A DNA stretch of 39,530 nt from Betaproteobacteria bacterium (GTDB lineage Bacteria; Pseudomonadota; Gammaproteobacteria; Burkholderiales; SG8-41): assembly GCA_021730905.1 (NCBI GenBank), contig JAKFYK010000110.1, positions 1 to 39,530 on the forward strand, read 5' to 3'. The first letter of the stretch is position 1. The number at the start of each line of letters is the position of its first letter. The position numbers and the translations under genes are program-made. Positions 14,868 to 24,902 of the stretch are shown in pieces. A model generated the notes under the pieces. That model did not search any database. It saw only the letters and a list, made by a program, of their open reading frames with translations, and was not told where the DNA came from.

Positions 14868-17800
14868 ATGACTTCCTCACGCTTTACCGCAATCGAATCC
14901 GCGCTCCGCCAACGCATCCTCGTGCTCGACGGCGCGATGGGCACCATGATCCAGCGCTACAATCTGGACGAAAAAACATATCGCGGCGAACGTTTTGCCG
15001 ATTTTGCGCACGACGTGAAAGGCAACAACGAGTTGTTGACACTGACGCGGCCGCAGGTCATCCGCGAAATTCACGAGCAATTCCTCGACGCCGGCGCCGA
15101 CATTATCGAGACCAATACGTTCGGCGCGCAGCGCATCGCGCAGGCCGACTATCACATGGCGTCGCTGGCATATGAAATGAATGTCGCGGCGGCGCGGCTT
15201 GCGAAGACGTCGTGTGCGAAGTTTTCCACGAAGGACACGCCACGCTTTGTTGCGGGCGCTTTTGGCCCAACGCCGAAGACGGCTTCGATCTCGCCTGATG
15301 TCAACGATGCCGGCGCGCGCAATGTCACGTTTGATGAACTGGTGACGGCCTATCTGGAACAGGCGCGCGCGCTGCACGAAGGCGGCGTCGACCTGTTTCT
15401 GGTCGAAACGATTTTTGACACGTTGAACGCCAAGGCGGCACTGTTCGCCATCGAGCAGTTTTTCGAGGAGAGCGGCGAGCGTTATCCGGTGATGGTTTCG
15501 GGCACTGTCACCGACGCTTCCGGGCGCATTTTGTCGGGGCAAACGGTCGAGGCCTTCTGGAACTCCGTGCGTCACGCCAGGCCCATCACCATCGGCCTTA
15601 ATTGCGCGCTGGGTGCGGCGTTGATGCGTCCGTATATCGCCGAGTTGTCGAAGATTTGCGATGCGCCGATCTGCGTGTATCCGAATGCCGGCTTGCCGAA
15701 CCCGATGAGCGACACCGGCTTTGATGAAACACCGGCGATCACGTCAGGGCTGCTGAAGGAATTTGCCGAGGCGGGGTTTGTAAACATTGCCGGCGGCTGC
15801 TGCGGCACCACGCCCGACCATATCCGCGCCATTGCACAGGCGGTGAAGGTGTTGCCGCCGCGCGTGGTTCCGCAAGGCGACCACAAGTTGCGGCTGTCGG
15901 GGCTGGAACCGGCCAACATCGATGAAACGTCGCTGTTCGTCAATGTTGGCGAGCGCACTAACGTCACGGGTTCGCGCGCCTTCGCACGGTTGATTTTGAA
16001 CGAGCAGTACGACGAAGCGCTGGCGGTGGCGCGCCAGCAGGTCGAAAACGGCGCGCAGGTGATCGACATCAACATGGACGAAGCCATGCTCGATTCCAAA
16101 GCCGCGATGGCGCGCTTTCTGAATCTGCTGGCGGGCGAGCCGGATATTTCGCGCGTGCCGGTGATGATCGACTCGTCGAAATGGGAGGTGATCGAGGCCG
16201 GGCTGAAATGCGTGCAGGGCAAGTCGATTGTCAATTCGATCAGCATGAAAGAAGGCGAAGCCGAGTTCCTGCGGCAGGCGCGGCTGTGCAAGCGCTACGG
16301 CGCGGCGGTGATCGTGATGGCTTTTGACGAACAGGGTCAAGCCGATACCTTCAAGCGCAAAACCGAAATCTGCAGGCGTGCGTACGACCTGCTGACGCAG
16401 AAAGAGAACTTCGCGCCGGAAGACATTATTTTTGATCCTAACATTTTTGCGATTGCCACCGGCATCGAGGAACACAATAACTACGCGGTGGATTTCATCG
16501 AAGCCACGCGCTGGATACGCCAGAACCTGCCGTATGCCAAGGTGAGCGGCGGGGTGTCCAATGTGAGCTTTTCATTCCGCGGCAACGACCCGGCGCGTGA
16601 AGCGATTCACACCGTGTTCCTGTACCACGCGATCAAGGCGGGCATGACCATGGGCATCGTCAACGCCGGCATGGTGGGCGTGTATGACGATCTTGCGCCG
16701 GAATTGCGTGAGCATGTCGAAGACGTGGTGCTGAACCGGCGTCCCGATGCCACCGAGCGCATGATCGAATTCGCTGCCACGCTGAAAGCGGGAGGAGCGA
16801 AAGAGGAGCAGACGCTGGAATGGCGTGAGGCGCCGGTGGAAAAGCGCCTTTCCCATGCGCTGGTTCACGGCATTACCAACTGGATCATTGAAGACACCGA
16901 GGAAGCGCGTAGCAAAATCGCCACCGCGGGCGGGCGGCCGATTGAGGTGATCGAAGGGCCGTTGATGGACGGCATGAACATCGTCGGCGACCTGTTCGGC
17001 GCGGGCAAAATGTTTTTGCCGCAGGTGGTGAAGTCCGCGCGGGTGATGAAACAGGCGGTGGCGCACCTCATTCCGTTTATCGAAGAAGAAAAAGCGCGGC
17101 TTGCCAGTGCATCGGGCGAGGCTTCGAAGCCCAAGGGCAAGATCGTGATCGCTACGGTCAAAGGCGACGTGCACGATATCGGCAAAAATATCGTGACGGT
17201 GGTGCTCCAGTGCAATAACTACGAAGTCGTCAATATGGGCGTGATGGTGCCGTGCCAGAAAATTCTGGACATGGCGCTTGCGGAAAAGGTGGACATCATC
17301 GGGCTGTCGGGCCTGATCACGCCTTCGCTGGAAGAAATGGCGCATGTGGCGCGCGAAATGCAGCGCCAGGGCTTCACGCTGCCGCTGCTGATCGGCGGCG
17401 CTACCACCTCGCGCACGCATACGGCGGTGAAGATCGCGCCGGGGTATACCAATGGCCCCACGGTGTGGGTGCCGGATGCCTCGCGCAGCGTAACCGTGTG
17501 CAGCAGTCTGCTCGCCGATGACGAAGTGACGCGCCGCAAATATCTGGATGAACTGAGCAGCGACTACGACAAGGTCCGCGCGCAGCACGCGGGCAAGAAG
17601 GGACCGGAGCTGATACCGATTGCCGAGGCACGCGCCAACCGCTTCAAGACTGATTGGAAAAAACACGTGCCCGCGGCACCGGCGTTTCCCGGCATGAAAC
17701 TACTGCGCAACTACGACCTCGCGGAAATCGCCGAATACATCGACTGGGCGCCATATTTCCAGACGTGGGATCTGGCGGGTTCATATCCGAAGATACTTGA

Positions 17801-18593
17801 GGATGCCGTGGTGGGCGCGGAAGCCAAAAAAGTGCTGGCCGACGCCAGGGCCATGCTGAAAAAAATCATCGACGGCAAATGGCTGCAAGCGCATGGCGTG
17901 CTGGGATTGTTCGCGGCCAACAGCGTGAATGAGGGCGAAGACATCGAAATTTATGGCGACGAGAGACGCGACAAACCGGTGATGACCTGGCACAACCTGC
18001 GGCAGCAGAACCGCAAGCCCACGGGGAATCCCAATTTATGTCTGGGCGATTTCGTCGCGCCGAAGGGCAGCGGCGTCAACGATTACCTGGGGGCATTTGT
18101 TGTCACTGCCGGTTTCGGCATCGAGAAAAAACTCGCCGAGTTCGAGAAGAATCATGACGATTACAACAGCATCATACTGAAAGCGCTCGCCGACCGGCTG
18201 GCGGAAGCGTTCGCGGAATTGCTGCACAAGCGCGTGCGGCGCGAGTTCTGGGGCTACGCCAGGGATGAAGCGCTCGACAACGACGCGATGATCGCCGAAA
18301 AGTATCGCGGCATCCGTCCCGCGCCCGGCTATCCGGCGTGTCCGGATCACACCGAAAAAGGCGCACTGTTCGAACTGCTGGACGCCCAGCGCGCGGGCAT
18401 CACGCTCACGGAAAGTTTTGCCATGTGGCCGGCGTCATCGGTGAGCGGCTTTTACCTGGCGCATCCGCAAGCGCAGTATTTTGCGGTGGGAAAAATCGGC
18501 AAAGATCAGGTCGAGGACTACGCGCGGCGCAAGGGCATGACGCTGGCAGACGCTGAGCGCTGGCTGGCCCCGGCGCTGGGGTATGAGCGGTAG
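14868..18593 (+). CDS. metH: Cobalamin-dependent methionine synthase
   Basis: Transfers a methyl group from 5-methyltetrahydrofolate to homocysteine through cobalamin. At 1241 residues it is full length with all four modules: homocysteine-binding barrel (~10-325) with zinc ligands Cys246 (GLNCALG), Cys311 and Cys312 (GGCCGTT); pterin-binding barrel (~355-615, [14 protein letters not shown]); cap and B12-binding domain (~650-890) with Asp767/His769 in GDVHDIG, His769 being the lower axial cobalt ligand; and the AdoMet reactivation domain (~920-1235, with [15 protein letters not shown]). The ATG at 14868 fits the family start. The last 11 nt overlap the PhyH-like gene. It is divergent from the rhodanese gene. 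Confidence 0.97.
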   Translation: MTSSRFTAIESALRQRILVLDGAMGTMIQRYNLDEKTYRGERFADFAHDVKGNNELLTLTRPQVIREIHEQFLDAGADIIETNTFGAQRIAQADYHMASLAYEMNVAAARLAKTSCAKFSTKDTPRFVAGAFGPTPKTASISPDVNDAGARNVTFDELVTAYLEQARALHEGGVDLFLVETIFDTLNAKAALFAIEQFFEESGERYPVMVSGTVTDASGRILSGQTVEAFWNSVRHARPITIGLNCALGAALMRPYIAELSKICDAPICVYPNAGLPNPMSDTGFDETPAITSGLLKEFAEAGFVNIAGGCCGTTPDHIRAIAQAVKVLPPRVVPQGDHKLRLSGLEPANIDETSLFVNVGERTNVTGSRAFARLILNEQYDEALAVARQQVENGAQVIDINMDEAMLDSKAAMARFLNLLAGEPDISRVPVMIDSSKWEVIEAGLKCVQGKSIVNSISMKEGEAEFLRQARLCKRYGAAVIVMAFDEQGQADTFKRKTEICRRAYDLLTQKENFAPEDIIFDPNIFAIATGIEEHNNYAVDFIEATRWIRQNLPYAKVSGGVSNVSFSFRGNDPAREAIHTVFLYHAIKAGMTMGIVNAGMVGVYDDLAPELREHVEDVVLNRRPDATERMIEFAATLKAGGAKEEQTLEWREAPVEKRLSHALVHGITNWIIEDTEEARSKIATAGGRPIEVIEGPLMDGMNIVGDLFGAGKMFLPQVVKSARVMKQAVAHLIPFIEEEKARLASASGEASKPKGKIVIATVKGDVHDIGKNIVTVVLQCNNYEVVNMGVMVPCQKILDMALAEKVDIIGLSGLITPSLEEMAHVAREMQRQGFTLPLLIGGATTSRTHTAVKIAPGYTNGPTVWVPDASRSVTVCSSLLADDEVTRRKYLDELSSDYDKVRAQHAGKKGPELIPIAEARANRFKTDWKKHVPAAPAFPGMKLLRNYDLAEIAEYIDWAPYFQTWDLAGSYPKILEDAVVGAEAKKVLADARAMLKKIIDGKWLQAHGVLGLFAANSVNEGEDIEIYGDERRDKPVMTWHNLRQQNRKPTGNPNLCLGDFVAPKGSGVNDYLGAFVVTAGFGIEKKLAEFEKNHDDYNSIILKALADRLAEAFAELLHKRVRREFWGYARDEALDNDAMIAEKYRGIRPAPGYPACPDHTEKGALFELLDAQRAGITLTESFAMWPASSVSGFYLAHPQAQYFAVGKIGKDQVEDYARRKGMTLADAERWLAPALGYER

Positions 18594-19374
18594 CACGACA
18601 CACAAGGGTTTCGGCGATGCCGAACTCGCGCAGTTCGAACGCGACGGCTATGTGATAGCGCGCGGGCTCACGTCCGCCGCCGCCGTGGCACGCATGCGCG
18701 AGGTTGCGCTGGCGCATCTTGTGGAACCGCGGCTGCCAATCGAGTACGAAACCGATACGCAATATCCCGGCGCGCCCGCTTCGTTGGATGTGCCGGGCGG
18801 GCGCACGGTACGCCGGCTGCTGCAGGCGCACGCGCGCGACGCCGTTTTTCGCGAGTGGGCGTTGTCGCCATTGCTCTCGGCGCGGCTGGTGCAGTTGCTG
18901 GGACCGCGCGTCGAATTGTCGCAGGCGCATCACAATTGCATCATGACCAAGCATCCGGCTTATTCCAGCGTGACCGGCTGGCACCGCGACATTCGCTACT
19001 GGTCATTTGAAAGGCCAGAGTTGGTATCGGTGTGGCTCGCGCTGGGTGAAGAGCATCGCCGCAACGGCTGCCTGCTGTTGTTGCCGGGTTCGCATCGCCT
19101 GGAATTCCGGCCCGGGCAACTCGATACGACGCAGTTCCTGCGCACGGACCTCGACGAAAATCAGATGTTGCTGCGCACGCAAATGGCCGCCGAGCTGCAC
19201 GCTGGCGACGTATTGTTTTTTCATTGCCGCCTGTTTCACGCCGCGGGCCACAACCAGACCGCCGAAACCAAACTGTCCGTGGTGCATACTTATCACGCGG
19301 CCGGGAATCGTCCGCTGGCAGGCACGCGCTCGGCGGCGCTGCCGGATGTGCCTCTCCTGGATGGTTGTACATAA
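18583..19374 (+). CDS. Phytanoyl-CoA dioxygenase (PhyH) family protein
   Basis: A 263-residue member of the Fe(II)/2-oxoglutarate dioxygenase superfamily. The facial triad can be placed at His134 and Asp136 ([10 protein letters not shown]) and His219 ([12 protein letters not shown]); the arginine binding 2-oxoglutarate is not clearly identified. Bacterial relatives hydroxylate varied small molecules; the substrate is unknown. The start ATG at 18583 lies inside the end of metH (11-nt overlap), implying translational coupling with methionine synthase, an unexpected partner. The stop codon TAA (19372-19374) is the first triplet of an AT-rich dispersed repeat. Confidence 0.83.
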   Translation: MSGSTTHKGFGDAELAQFERDGYVIARGLTSAAAVARMREVALAHLVEPRLPIEYETDTQYPGAPASLDVPGGRTVRRLLQAHARDAVFREWALSPLLSARLVQLLGPRVELSQAHHNCIMTKHPAYSSVTGWHRDIRYWSFERPELVSVWLALGEEHRRNGCLLLLPGSHRLEFRPGQLDTTQFLRTDLDENQMLLRTQMAAELHAGDVLFFHCRLFHAAGHNQTAETKLSVVHTYHAAGNRPLAGTRSAALPDVPLLDGCT

Positions 19375-19388
19375 GTATTTGTTTTTAA
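19372..19388 (+). repeat. AT-rich dispersed repeat, copy 4
   Basis: TAAGTATTTGTTTTTAA. The first triplet is the stop codon of the PhyH-like gene. Confidence 0.8.
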
Positions 19389-19500
19389 ATAGTATTTTTT
19401 ATGGAAAAAATGTAAGGGCCGAACGCATCCAAAGACTAATTCTATGGGTAGTATAGAGAAGCAGGCACGTATTACTTCGTCAACTGAAAGGGAGGGCACA

Positions 19501-20316
19501 ATGAAACTTCACCGGAAAATCACTTATAGCGTTGCCGTAGCCGGCGCGGTTGCCGCGGGCGCGCTGATGGCGCAAGCGACGGTCGGACCCAAGGATGTTG
19601 CGTTCCCGCAGGGCTTCGACAAATGGCAGATGTACCAGCAGTTGAATCGCCACGACGTGAAGCAGTATCGCGAGTTGTATGCCAAGCCGGAAATCGTCAA
19701 GGCCGTGCGCGAAGGCAAGCCGGTACCCAATGGCGCGGTGCTGGTGATTGCCATATTTGCCGCGCAACAGGATGCAGACGGCAAGCCCACGCGTGATGCC
19801 AAGGGTAATTTCATCAAGGGCAAGCCGATGGGCGTGACGGTGATGGAAAAGCGTGCGGGCTGGGGTGCCTCGGTACCCGCCGCGTGGCGCAACGGCGACT
19901 GGCAGTACGCGGCCTATACACCCGATGGCAAACCCAATGAAAAAGCCAATGCCAATATCAAGGGGTGCTTCGAATGCCATCTGCCGCACGCGCAACAGGA
20001 TTTCGTGATTTCGCTTGCGGGCCTGTCTGGCACGGCGGCGGGGGCGGCGCAGCGACCCTCCGGCCCCGGCGCGGTGGCCATCGCGGAATTCCTGTTTGGA
20101 CCGGAAAAGGTTTCCGTGAAGGCCGGGCAAACCATCACCTGGACCAACATCGACGATTCACCGCACCAGGTGACGGTGCAGGGCGCGAGCACGCTGCGCA
20201 CGCCGGTGGTGCTGAAGGGGCAAAGCACCTCGCTGCAATTTACAGAAGAAGGCACCTACGGTTACATCTGCGGTTTGCATCCGGGGATGAAGGGCGAGAT
20301 TGTCGTCACCAAGTAA
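19501..20316 (+). CDS. Secreted cytochrome P460-family domain fused to a cupredoxin domain
   Basis: A 271-residue periplasmic protein. A Sec signal peptide (residues 1 to ~26, ending LMAQA) is followed by a cytochrome P460-like domain (~30-170) with the pattern FDKWQMYQQLNRHDVKQYRELYA...VMEKRAGWG...NGDWQYAAY and heme motif CFECH (Cys156, Cys159, His160), then a linker rich in Ala/Gly/Pro and a cupredoxin domain (~190-271) with type-1 copper ligands His222, Cys257, His260 and Met263 (CGLHPGM). P460 enzymes oxidise hydroxylamine; relatives include NO-binding cytochromes c'-beta. The copper domain could accept electrons from the heme. Maturation would need the ccm system, present in this window. 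The ATG at 19501 has AAGGGAGG upstream. A strong terminator follows. Confidence 0.85.
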   Translation: MKLHRKITYSVAVAGAVAAGALMAQATVGPKDVAFPQGFDKWQMYQQLNRHDVKQYRELYAKPEIVKAVREGKPVPNGAVLVIAIFAAQQDADGKPTRDAKGNFIKGKPMGVTVMEKRAGWGASVPAAWRNGDWQYAAYTPDGKPNEKANANIKGCFECHLPHAQQDFVISLAGLSGTAAGAAQRPSGPGAVAIAEFLFGPEKVSVKAGQTITWTNIDDSPHQVTVQGASTLRTPVVLKGQSTSLQFTEEGTYGYICGLHPGMKGEIVVTK

Positions 20317-20333
20317 TACTGTCCTGCTGAAAC

Positions 20334-20364
20334 AAAGGGGCGCACCTGCGCCCCTTTTGTTTTG
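20334..20364 (+). terminator. Intrinsic terminator after the P460-cupredoxin gene
   Basis: Stem AAAGGGGCGC (20334-20343) and GCGCCCCTTT (20348-20357), loop ACCT, followed by TGTTTTG. The A-run on the left means it can also end minus-strand transcripts of the convergent Bug gene, which stops at 20383. Confidence 0.9.
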
Positions 20365-20382
20365 TACGGCTTTGGCGATGGG

Positions 20383-21348
20383 TTACTCAGCCCGAATGTT
20401 CGCCGTGCGGATTACGACAGCGTAACGCTCTACTTCACTCCTGAAATAGGCGGCAAATTCCTGCGGTGTACTGGCCACCGGATCGGCGCCTTCCTTCATC
20501 ATGAAGTCGCGCATTTCAGGGGATTTGATCGCGGCGGCGATTTCCGTACTCAGCTTGTTGACGATGGCGACGGGTGTCGCCGCGGGCGTGAATATGCCGT
20601 ACCAGTTCACTGATTCGAAACCCGGATATAGCGACGCCAGCGGCGGCAAGCCAGGCGCCAGACGCGAGGGCGTGGGCGAGGTGACGGCAAGCCCTCGCAC
20701 CTTGCCGGAGCGCAGATGCGGAATCATGGTGATCGCGCCGGCGAAACTGAAATCCACTTCGCCGCTCATCAGCGCGATCGTCGCCGGGCCGGAGCCTTTG
20801 TACGGCACGTGCGTCGCCAGGAATCCTGCGCGCTGCTTGAACATCTCCAGCACCAGATGATTGGCAGTCCCCGTACCGCCCGACGCAGCATTGAGTTTCC
20901 CGGCTTGCTTGCGCGCCAGCGCGATAAATTCCTTCAGTGAGGTTGCCGGCAGGCTGGGATGCACGATCAGAAATTGCGCATTCGACGACAACTGGCTTAC
21001 CGGCATCAGGTCTTTTTGCAGATCGAAGGAGAGTTTCCGGTATAGCGACACCCCACTCGCGAGCGAGGCTGCCGCGCATAACAGCGTGTACCCATCAGCA
21101 GGCGATCTCGCGACTTGCTCCGTGCCGATCATGCTGCCGGCGCCGGGCCGGTTTTCGATCACCACCGACTGGCCCATGCTGTCCTGAAATTTTTTGCCCA
21201 GCAACCGCGCCTGGGGGTCGAGCCCGCCGCCCGGCTGCACTGGAACGATGATGCGTATGGTCTTCGAGGGATAAGGTTGCGCCGTTGCGGCGCACGAGAT
21301 GCACAGTGCGGCGAACCCTGCGGCCATCTGGAACGGCACGCGCCTCAT
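20383..21348 (-). CDS. Bug-family tripartite tricarboxylate transporter substrate-binding protein
   Basis: A 321-residue periplasmic binding protein (TctC/Bug family). It has a signal peptide (residues 1 to ~23, ending CAATAQ) then the characteristic start YPSKTIRIIVPVQPGGGLDPQARLLG, VIENRPGAGSMIGTEQVARSPADGYTLL, and PYKGSGPATIALMSGEVDFSFAG. Bug proteins bind carboxylates; many are orphan receptors without TctAB permease genes, and none is visible here. The ATG at 21348 is preceded by GGAG. It lies 39 nt downstream of phoX on the same strand and may be co-transcribed. It shares the bidirectional terminator with the P460 gene. Confidence 0.92.
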   Translation of the reverse strand: MRRVPFQMAAGFAALCISCAATAQPYPSKTIRIIVPVQPGGGLDPQARLLGKKFQDSMGQSVVIENRPGAGSMIGTEQVARSPADGYTLLCAAASLASGVSLYRKLSFDLQKDLMPVSQLSSNAQFLIVHPSLPATSLKEFIALARKQAGKLNAASGGTGTANHLVLEMFKQRAGFLATHVPYKGSGPATIALMSGEVDFSFAGAITMIPHLRSGKVRGLAVTSPTPSRLAPGLPPLASLYPGFESVNWYGIFTPAATPVAIVNKLSTEIAAAIKSPEMRDFMMKEGADPVASTPQEFAAYFRSEVERYAVVIRTANIRAE

Positions 21349-21387
21349 CGTGCGCTCCGTTGGCTATCCTTCGGGTATTCAGGGCGG

Positions 21388-23337
21388 CTAGGAACCAATG
21401 TCTCCCCCATCCGCCCTGGTGACGGCTACCACGGCGGGACGCGGCGGCATATCGGGTTTGAAGTCCGGCCAGCGTGTTGATGGTTTGTCGAAGGTGGAAC
21501 CTTTTTCGTCCGCCGGATGCTGAATCGCCAGAAACAGCGTTTTGCCGTCGGGCGTGAAGGTCGGTCCGCAGATTTCCGCGCCGCGCGGTGAGCTGAAAAA
21601 GCAGCGTGTCACGCCGCGCTGCGGGCCGCTGGTCTCGGCGGCGTACACGCTGTCGGAGAATCCCGCCGAATCCTCCTGCCCGTCGGTGGAAATCCAGACG
21701 CGGCCTTTGGGATCAAACGCCACATTGTCGGGCGCGGCGATCCAGCCGGTAGCCGACACCGCGCCGTTGCTGCTGCCGTAGCGCGCACGGTGCTCCGGAT
21801 TCCTGGGATCGCCACCCATCACAAAAAATTCCCAGCGGCAGGTGACGGCGGTTTGATCGGGCTTGCCGTCGACCACGGGCGGAATAATTTCGATGATATG
21901 GCCGAACCGGTTGGGCCCGCGCGGGTTGGCGGGATTGACTTGATCAGACTGCCGCCGCTCGTTGAAGGTGCACACCACGTACACGTTCCCGGTGGCGGGA
22001 TTGGGCTCGACGTCTTCCGGCCGGTCCATCGGCGTGGCGCCCAGCAGATCCGCCGCGCGCCGCGCTTCAATCATCACGTCGCCCTGGTTCTCGAAACCGT
22101 TGGCCTTGGTGAGCGGCCCCTCGCCGTGCACCAGCGGTAACCAGTGCATGGTGCCGTCGGCCTCGAAGCGCGCGGCGTACAGCGTGCCGTGGTCCAGCAG
22201 CTCGCGGTTGGCCTGCGGATTGGCCGCGTCAAAACGGTCGCGCGTGACGAACTTGTACACGTATTCCATGCGTTCGTCGTCGCCGGAGTACACCGCCACG
22301 CGGCCGTCGTGACTGACAGCGGTGGTGGCGCACTCGTGCCTGAAGCGTCCCAGCGCGGTGCGTTTCACCGGTACCGATTTCGGATCGTAAGGGTCGATTT
22401 CCACGATCCAGCCGAAACGGTTGGTCTCGTTGGGCTCGCGATTCAGGTTGAAACGGTCGAAGTAGCGTCCCCACGCGTAACGGCTTTGTCCGGCGATGCC
22501 GTAGCGCTTCCACGCCGCCGCCTCGCGGCCCTTGCTCGCCTCGCCGGTGAAATAGTTCTGGATATTTTCCTCGGCGATGAGCACGGTACCCCACGGCGTA
22601 GTGCCGCCCGCGCAATTGTTGAGCGTGCCGATGATGCGCGTGCCCGATACGTCCGCGCGTGTGGACAGGCGCGGATGTCCGGCGGCGGGACCGGCCGCGC
22701 GCATCACGGTGCTGCCGCCGGTGATGCGCCGGTTGTAGGCGCTGTCCAGCACCGCGCGCCAGGCGTTGCCGCTGCGTTCGATCTCGACGATGGCGTGGCC
22801 GTGAGCCGCCATTTCGGTTTCGCATTGCTCGCGCGTCGCGTTCTTCAGATGGCTGGCGGCGGTGACGCCGGGCCACATCAGGGCGGATAGCGTGTACTCA
22901 TGGCTCACGCACAGCAGTCCGCGCGTGGAACTGTTCGAGCCGCGCGGCAGTGGCATGAAGGCCATGAAGTCGTTGTTGGTGCCGAATTGCTGTTCCTGCT
23001 CGGCGGCGGTCTGCTGGCCCGGCCGAAACGCCGGCGCGCCGGCGTGCATCGGATCACCCCAGCGGATCAGCGTCTGCACCTGATAGCCGGGCGCGACATG
23101 GTGCGTCTCGTCGAAAAAGCGCCCGGACTCGGTAAAAGTCAGCGAGGGGCCGCTACTTTGCGGCGCGGAAGTGGCGCAGCCGAACAGGCCATAGACGCCC
23201 GCAGCGGCCATGCCTTTCAACGCGTCGCGCCGCGTCAGGCGCGCCTGCATCAAGTCCGTGATCGCGGGCAAGGTGGATTCGTTGGAGACGGTATCGTCTG
23301 AATCCTCGGTACGCTCGGTGTGACTCGGGTCCTGCAT
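21388..23337 (-). CDS. phoX: PhoX-family alkaline phosphatase, Tat-exported
   Basis: A 649-residue DUF839/PhoX-family phosphatase, a Ca/Fe-dependent periplasmic enzyme that releases phosphate from organic monoesters. A twin-arginine signal is present (TRRDALKG, Arg36-Arg37, then a hydrophobic stretch GMAAAGVYGLFGCA), preceded by an acidic N-region. Family motifs seen include GPAAGHPRLSTRADVSGTRIIGTLNNCAGGTTPWGT and EDVEPNPATGNVYVVCTFNERR. The ATG at 23337 has AAGGAGA upstream; the open frame extends to 23853 but would overlap the divergent ATP-grasp gene. No convincing Pho box was found in the shared 189-nt upstream region. Length and motifs fit proteobacterial PhoX; the specific activity is not proven. 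Confidence 0.88.
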   Translation of the reverse strand: MQDPSHTERTEDSDDTVSNESTLPAITDLMQARLTRRDALKGMAAAGVYGLFGCATSAPQSSGPSLTFTESGRFFDETHHVAPGYQVQTLIRWGDPMHAGAPAFRPGQQTAAEQEQQFGTNNDFMAFMPLPRGSNSSTRGLLCVSHEYTLSALMWPGVTAASHLKNATREQCETEMAAHGHAIVEIERSGNAWRAVLDSAYNRRITGGSTVMRAAGPAAGHPRLSTRADVSGTRIIGTLNNCAGGTTPWGTVLIAEENIQNYFTGEASKGREAAAWKRYGIAGQSRYAWGRYFDRFNLNREPNETNRFGWIVEIDPYDPKSVPVKRTALGRFRHECATTAVSHDGRVAVYSGDDERMEYVYKFVTRDRFDAANPQANRELLDHGTLYAARFEADGTMHWLPLVHGEGPLTKANGFENQGDVMIEARRAADLLGATPMDRPEDVEPNPATGNVYVVCTFNERRQSDQVNPANPRGPNRFGHIIEIIPPVVDGKPDQTAVTCRWEFFVMGGDPRNPEHRARYGSSNGAVSATGWIAAPDNVAFDPKGRVWISTDGQEDSAGFSDSVYAAETSGPQRGVTRCFFSSPRGAEICGPTFTPDGKTLFLAIQHPADEKGSTFDKPSTRWPDFKPDMPPRPAVVAVTRADGGDIGS

Positions 23338-23526
23338 GATGTTGTCTCCTTCGGCGGCTACCGATAATCGAAGCTTAATGGAATAAACGGGCAGGTTACA
23401 ATGTTTACAGAACAATCGGGCACAAAACAATACCAATTTACGAGGAGCCACCCGAATGTGACGCCGGGGCATGCTGCTGCGTGACGCGCCGGTACGAAGA
23501 TTGTGCAACAGGATTTTGACGGAACG

Positions 23527-24786
23527 ATGAAACGCATCCTCGTGCTTTTCCCCAAGGATTGGGACCGTGATGAACTCGAACAGCCGTGCTACCGCGCGCG
23601 TTACGAGTTTTATTACGAAGGGTTTGATCTCTTCAGGTTTCCCGAAAACGCGCGGCTGATCACGTTTAGCGTGCGGCGCTATGTTGAAAAACTGGTCAAA
23701 AAATACCGCGGCCGCCTCGACGGCGTTATCAGCAACAACGAACATTTTGGCGCGCTGATCGCTGCCGTGGTGGCGCAGCGGCTGGGTTTGCCGGGTACCG
23801 ATCCGGCGGTGATCATTGCCGCTCAACATAAATACTACGCGCGTTGTCTGCAACAGAAGATTGTCCCCGAGGCAACGCCGCGCTTTTCCGTGTTTCCCTA
23901 CAAGGTGGAAACTCCGGCTGCGGTCGGGCTGCCGTTTCCGTTCTACGTGAAACCGGTCAAGGCGACGTTTTCCGTGCTGGCGCGCCGTGTGGATAACTTC
24001 GCGCAGTTACAGTCGCATCTGCGCTTCAATCCACTCGAAACACTGATCCTGCATAAACTCGTCACGCCGTTTAACGACCTGATGGCGCGTTTTACGCCGT
24101 TCATCATCGACGCGCATCACTTGATTGCCGAGGAAGTCATGACCGGTGTGCAGGTCAATCTCGACGGCTTCATGCATAACGGCAGGATGACCATCCTTGG
24201 CATCGTGGATGAGGTGATGTACCCGGGCACGCAGGCATTCATGCGCTTCGAGTACCCGTCGCGTCTGCCTGCGGAAGTGCTTGAGCGTATGTGCGCGCTG
24301 GCTGAACGCTTGTTCACCGGTATCGATTATGGTTACGGATTTTTCAATATCGAACTGATCTATCAGCCTGACAACGGCCGCATCCAGATCGTCGAAATTA
24401 ATCCGCGCATGGCGTCGCAGATCGTCAACCTGTATCGCCGTGTCGATGGCTACGATCCGTACCAGGTGTTGATCGATCTGGCGCTGGGCGAAGCGCCGCA
24501 TATCACCGCCGGTGAGGGAGCGTTCGGCGCGGCGGCGAGTTTTGTGTTCCGCCGCTTCGACGGGCGCGAAGTGACGCGCGTGCCGCGGCCCGCGCAGATT
24601 GCATCGGTTCATCAACGCTATCCCGACGCGCGGCTGATGCTGTATCTGAAACGCGGTGCAAGCCTTGCGCGGGAGATGAAATGGCTGGGCAGCTACCGCT
24701 ACGCCGTGTTGAACATCGGCGGCGCAAGTACGGAAGACCTGCATCAGCGTTACCACGAGATACGCCGCGCATTGTCATTTGATTGA
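23527..24786 (+). CDS. ATP-grasp domain protein of unknown substrate
   Basis: A 419-residue protein with an ATP-grasp fold (carboxylate-amine ligase type). Seen: an N-terminal alpha/beta domain with LDGVISNNEHFGALIAAVVAQRLGLPG, the lysine-containing strand PFYVKPVKATFSV, and the metal-binding end FFNIELIYQ...IQIVEINPRMASQIVNLY (Glu and Asn ligands). Similar proteins join an amino acid or acyl group to an amine; this one has no recognised partner gene. The ATG at 23527 (MKRILVLFPKDWD) is preferred over a GTG at 23503. It is divergent from phoX. The next gene lies 115 nt downstream across an AT-rich repeat. Confidence 0.8.
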   Translation: MKRILVLFPKDWDRDELEQPCYRARYEFYYEGFDLFRFPENARLITFSVRRYVEKLVKKYRGRLDGVISNNEHFGALIAAVVAQRLGLPGTDPAVIIAAQHKYYARCLQQKIVPEATPRFSVFPYKVETPAAVGLPFPFYVKPVKATFSVLARRVDNFAQLQSHLRFNPLETLILHKLVTPFNDLMARFTPFIIDAHHLIAEEVMTGVQVNLDGFMHNGRMTILGIVDEVMYPGTQAFMRFEYPSRLPAEVLERMCALAERLFTGIDYGYGFFNIELIYQPDNGRIQIVEINPRMASQIVNLYRRVDGYDPYQVLIDLALGEAPHITAGEGAFGAAASFVFRRFDGREVTRVPRPAQIASVHQRYPDARLMLYLKRGASLAREMKWLGSYRYAVLNIGGASTEDLHQRYHEIRRALSFD

Positions 24787-24885
24787 GCGGCCACGCTCGG
24801 TCACAATAAACTCGTACTCATCCACGTGCCGCGGCTGCTGTGCGCTGAATTGATGTTGCACTATGCGGATATTATTAATATCCAT

Positions 24886-24902
24886 TTAAAAACAAATACT
24901 TA
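24886..24902 (-). repeat. AT-rich dispersed repeat, copy 5
   Basis: Minus strand reads TAAGTATTTGTTTTTAA, identical to copy 4. Its last base on the plus strand is the A of the DUF486 start codon. Confidence 0.8.

Noticed and set aside
16572..17666. 364-codon minus-strand frame within metH
   Set aside because: Antisense to the B12-binding part of a full-length, well-conserved metH; composition-driven artefact.
23338..23526. Pho box upstream of phoX
   Set aside because: TTACA-type repeats are present near 23395 but they do not match the tandem CTGTCAT-like pattern or its spacing.
23338..23853. N-terminal extension of phoX
   Set aside because: Would overlap the divergent ATP-grasp gene; the ATG at 23337 has a strong ribosome-binding site and places the Tat signal correctly.
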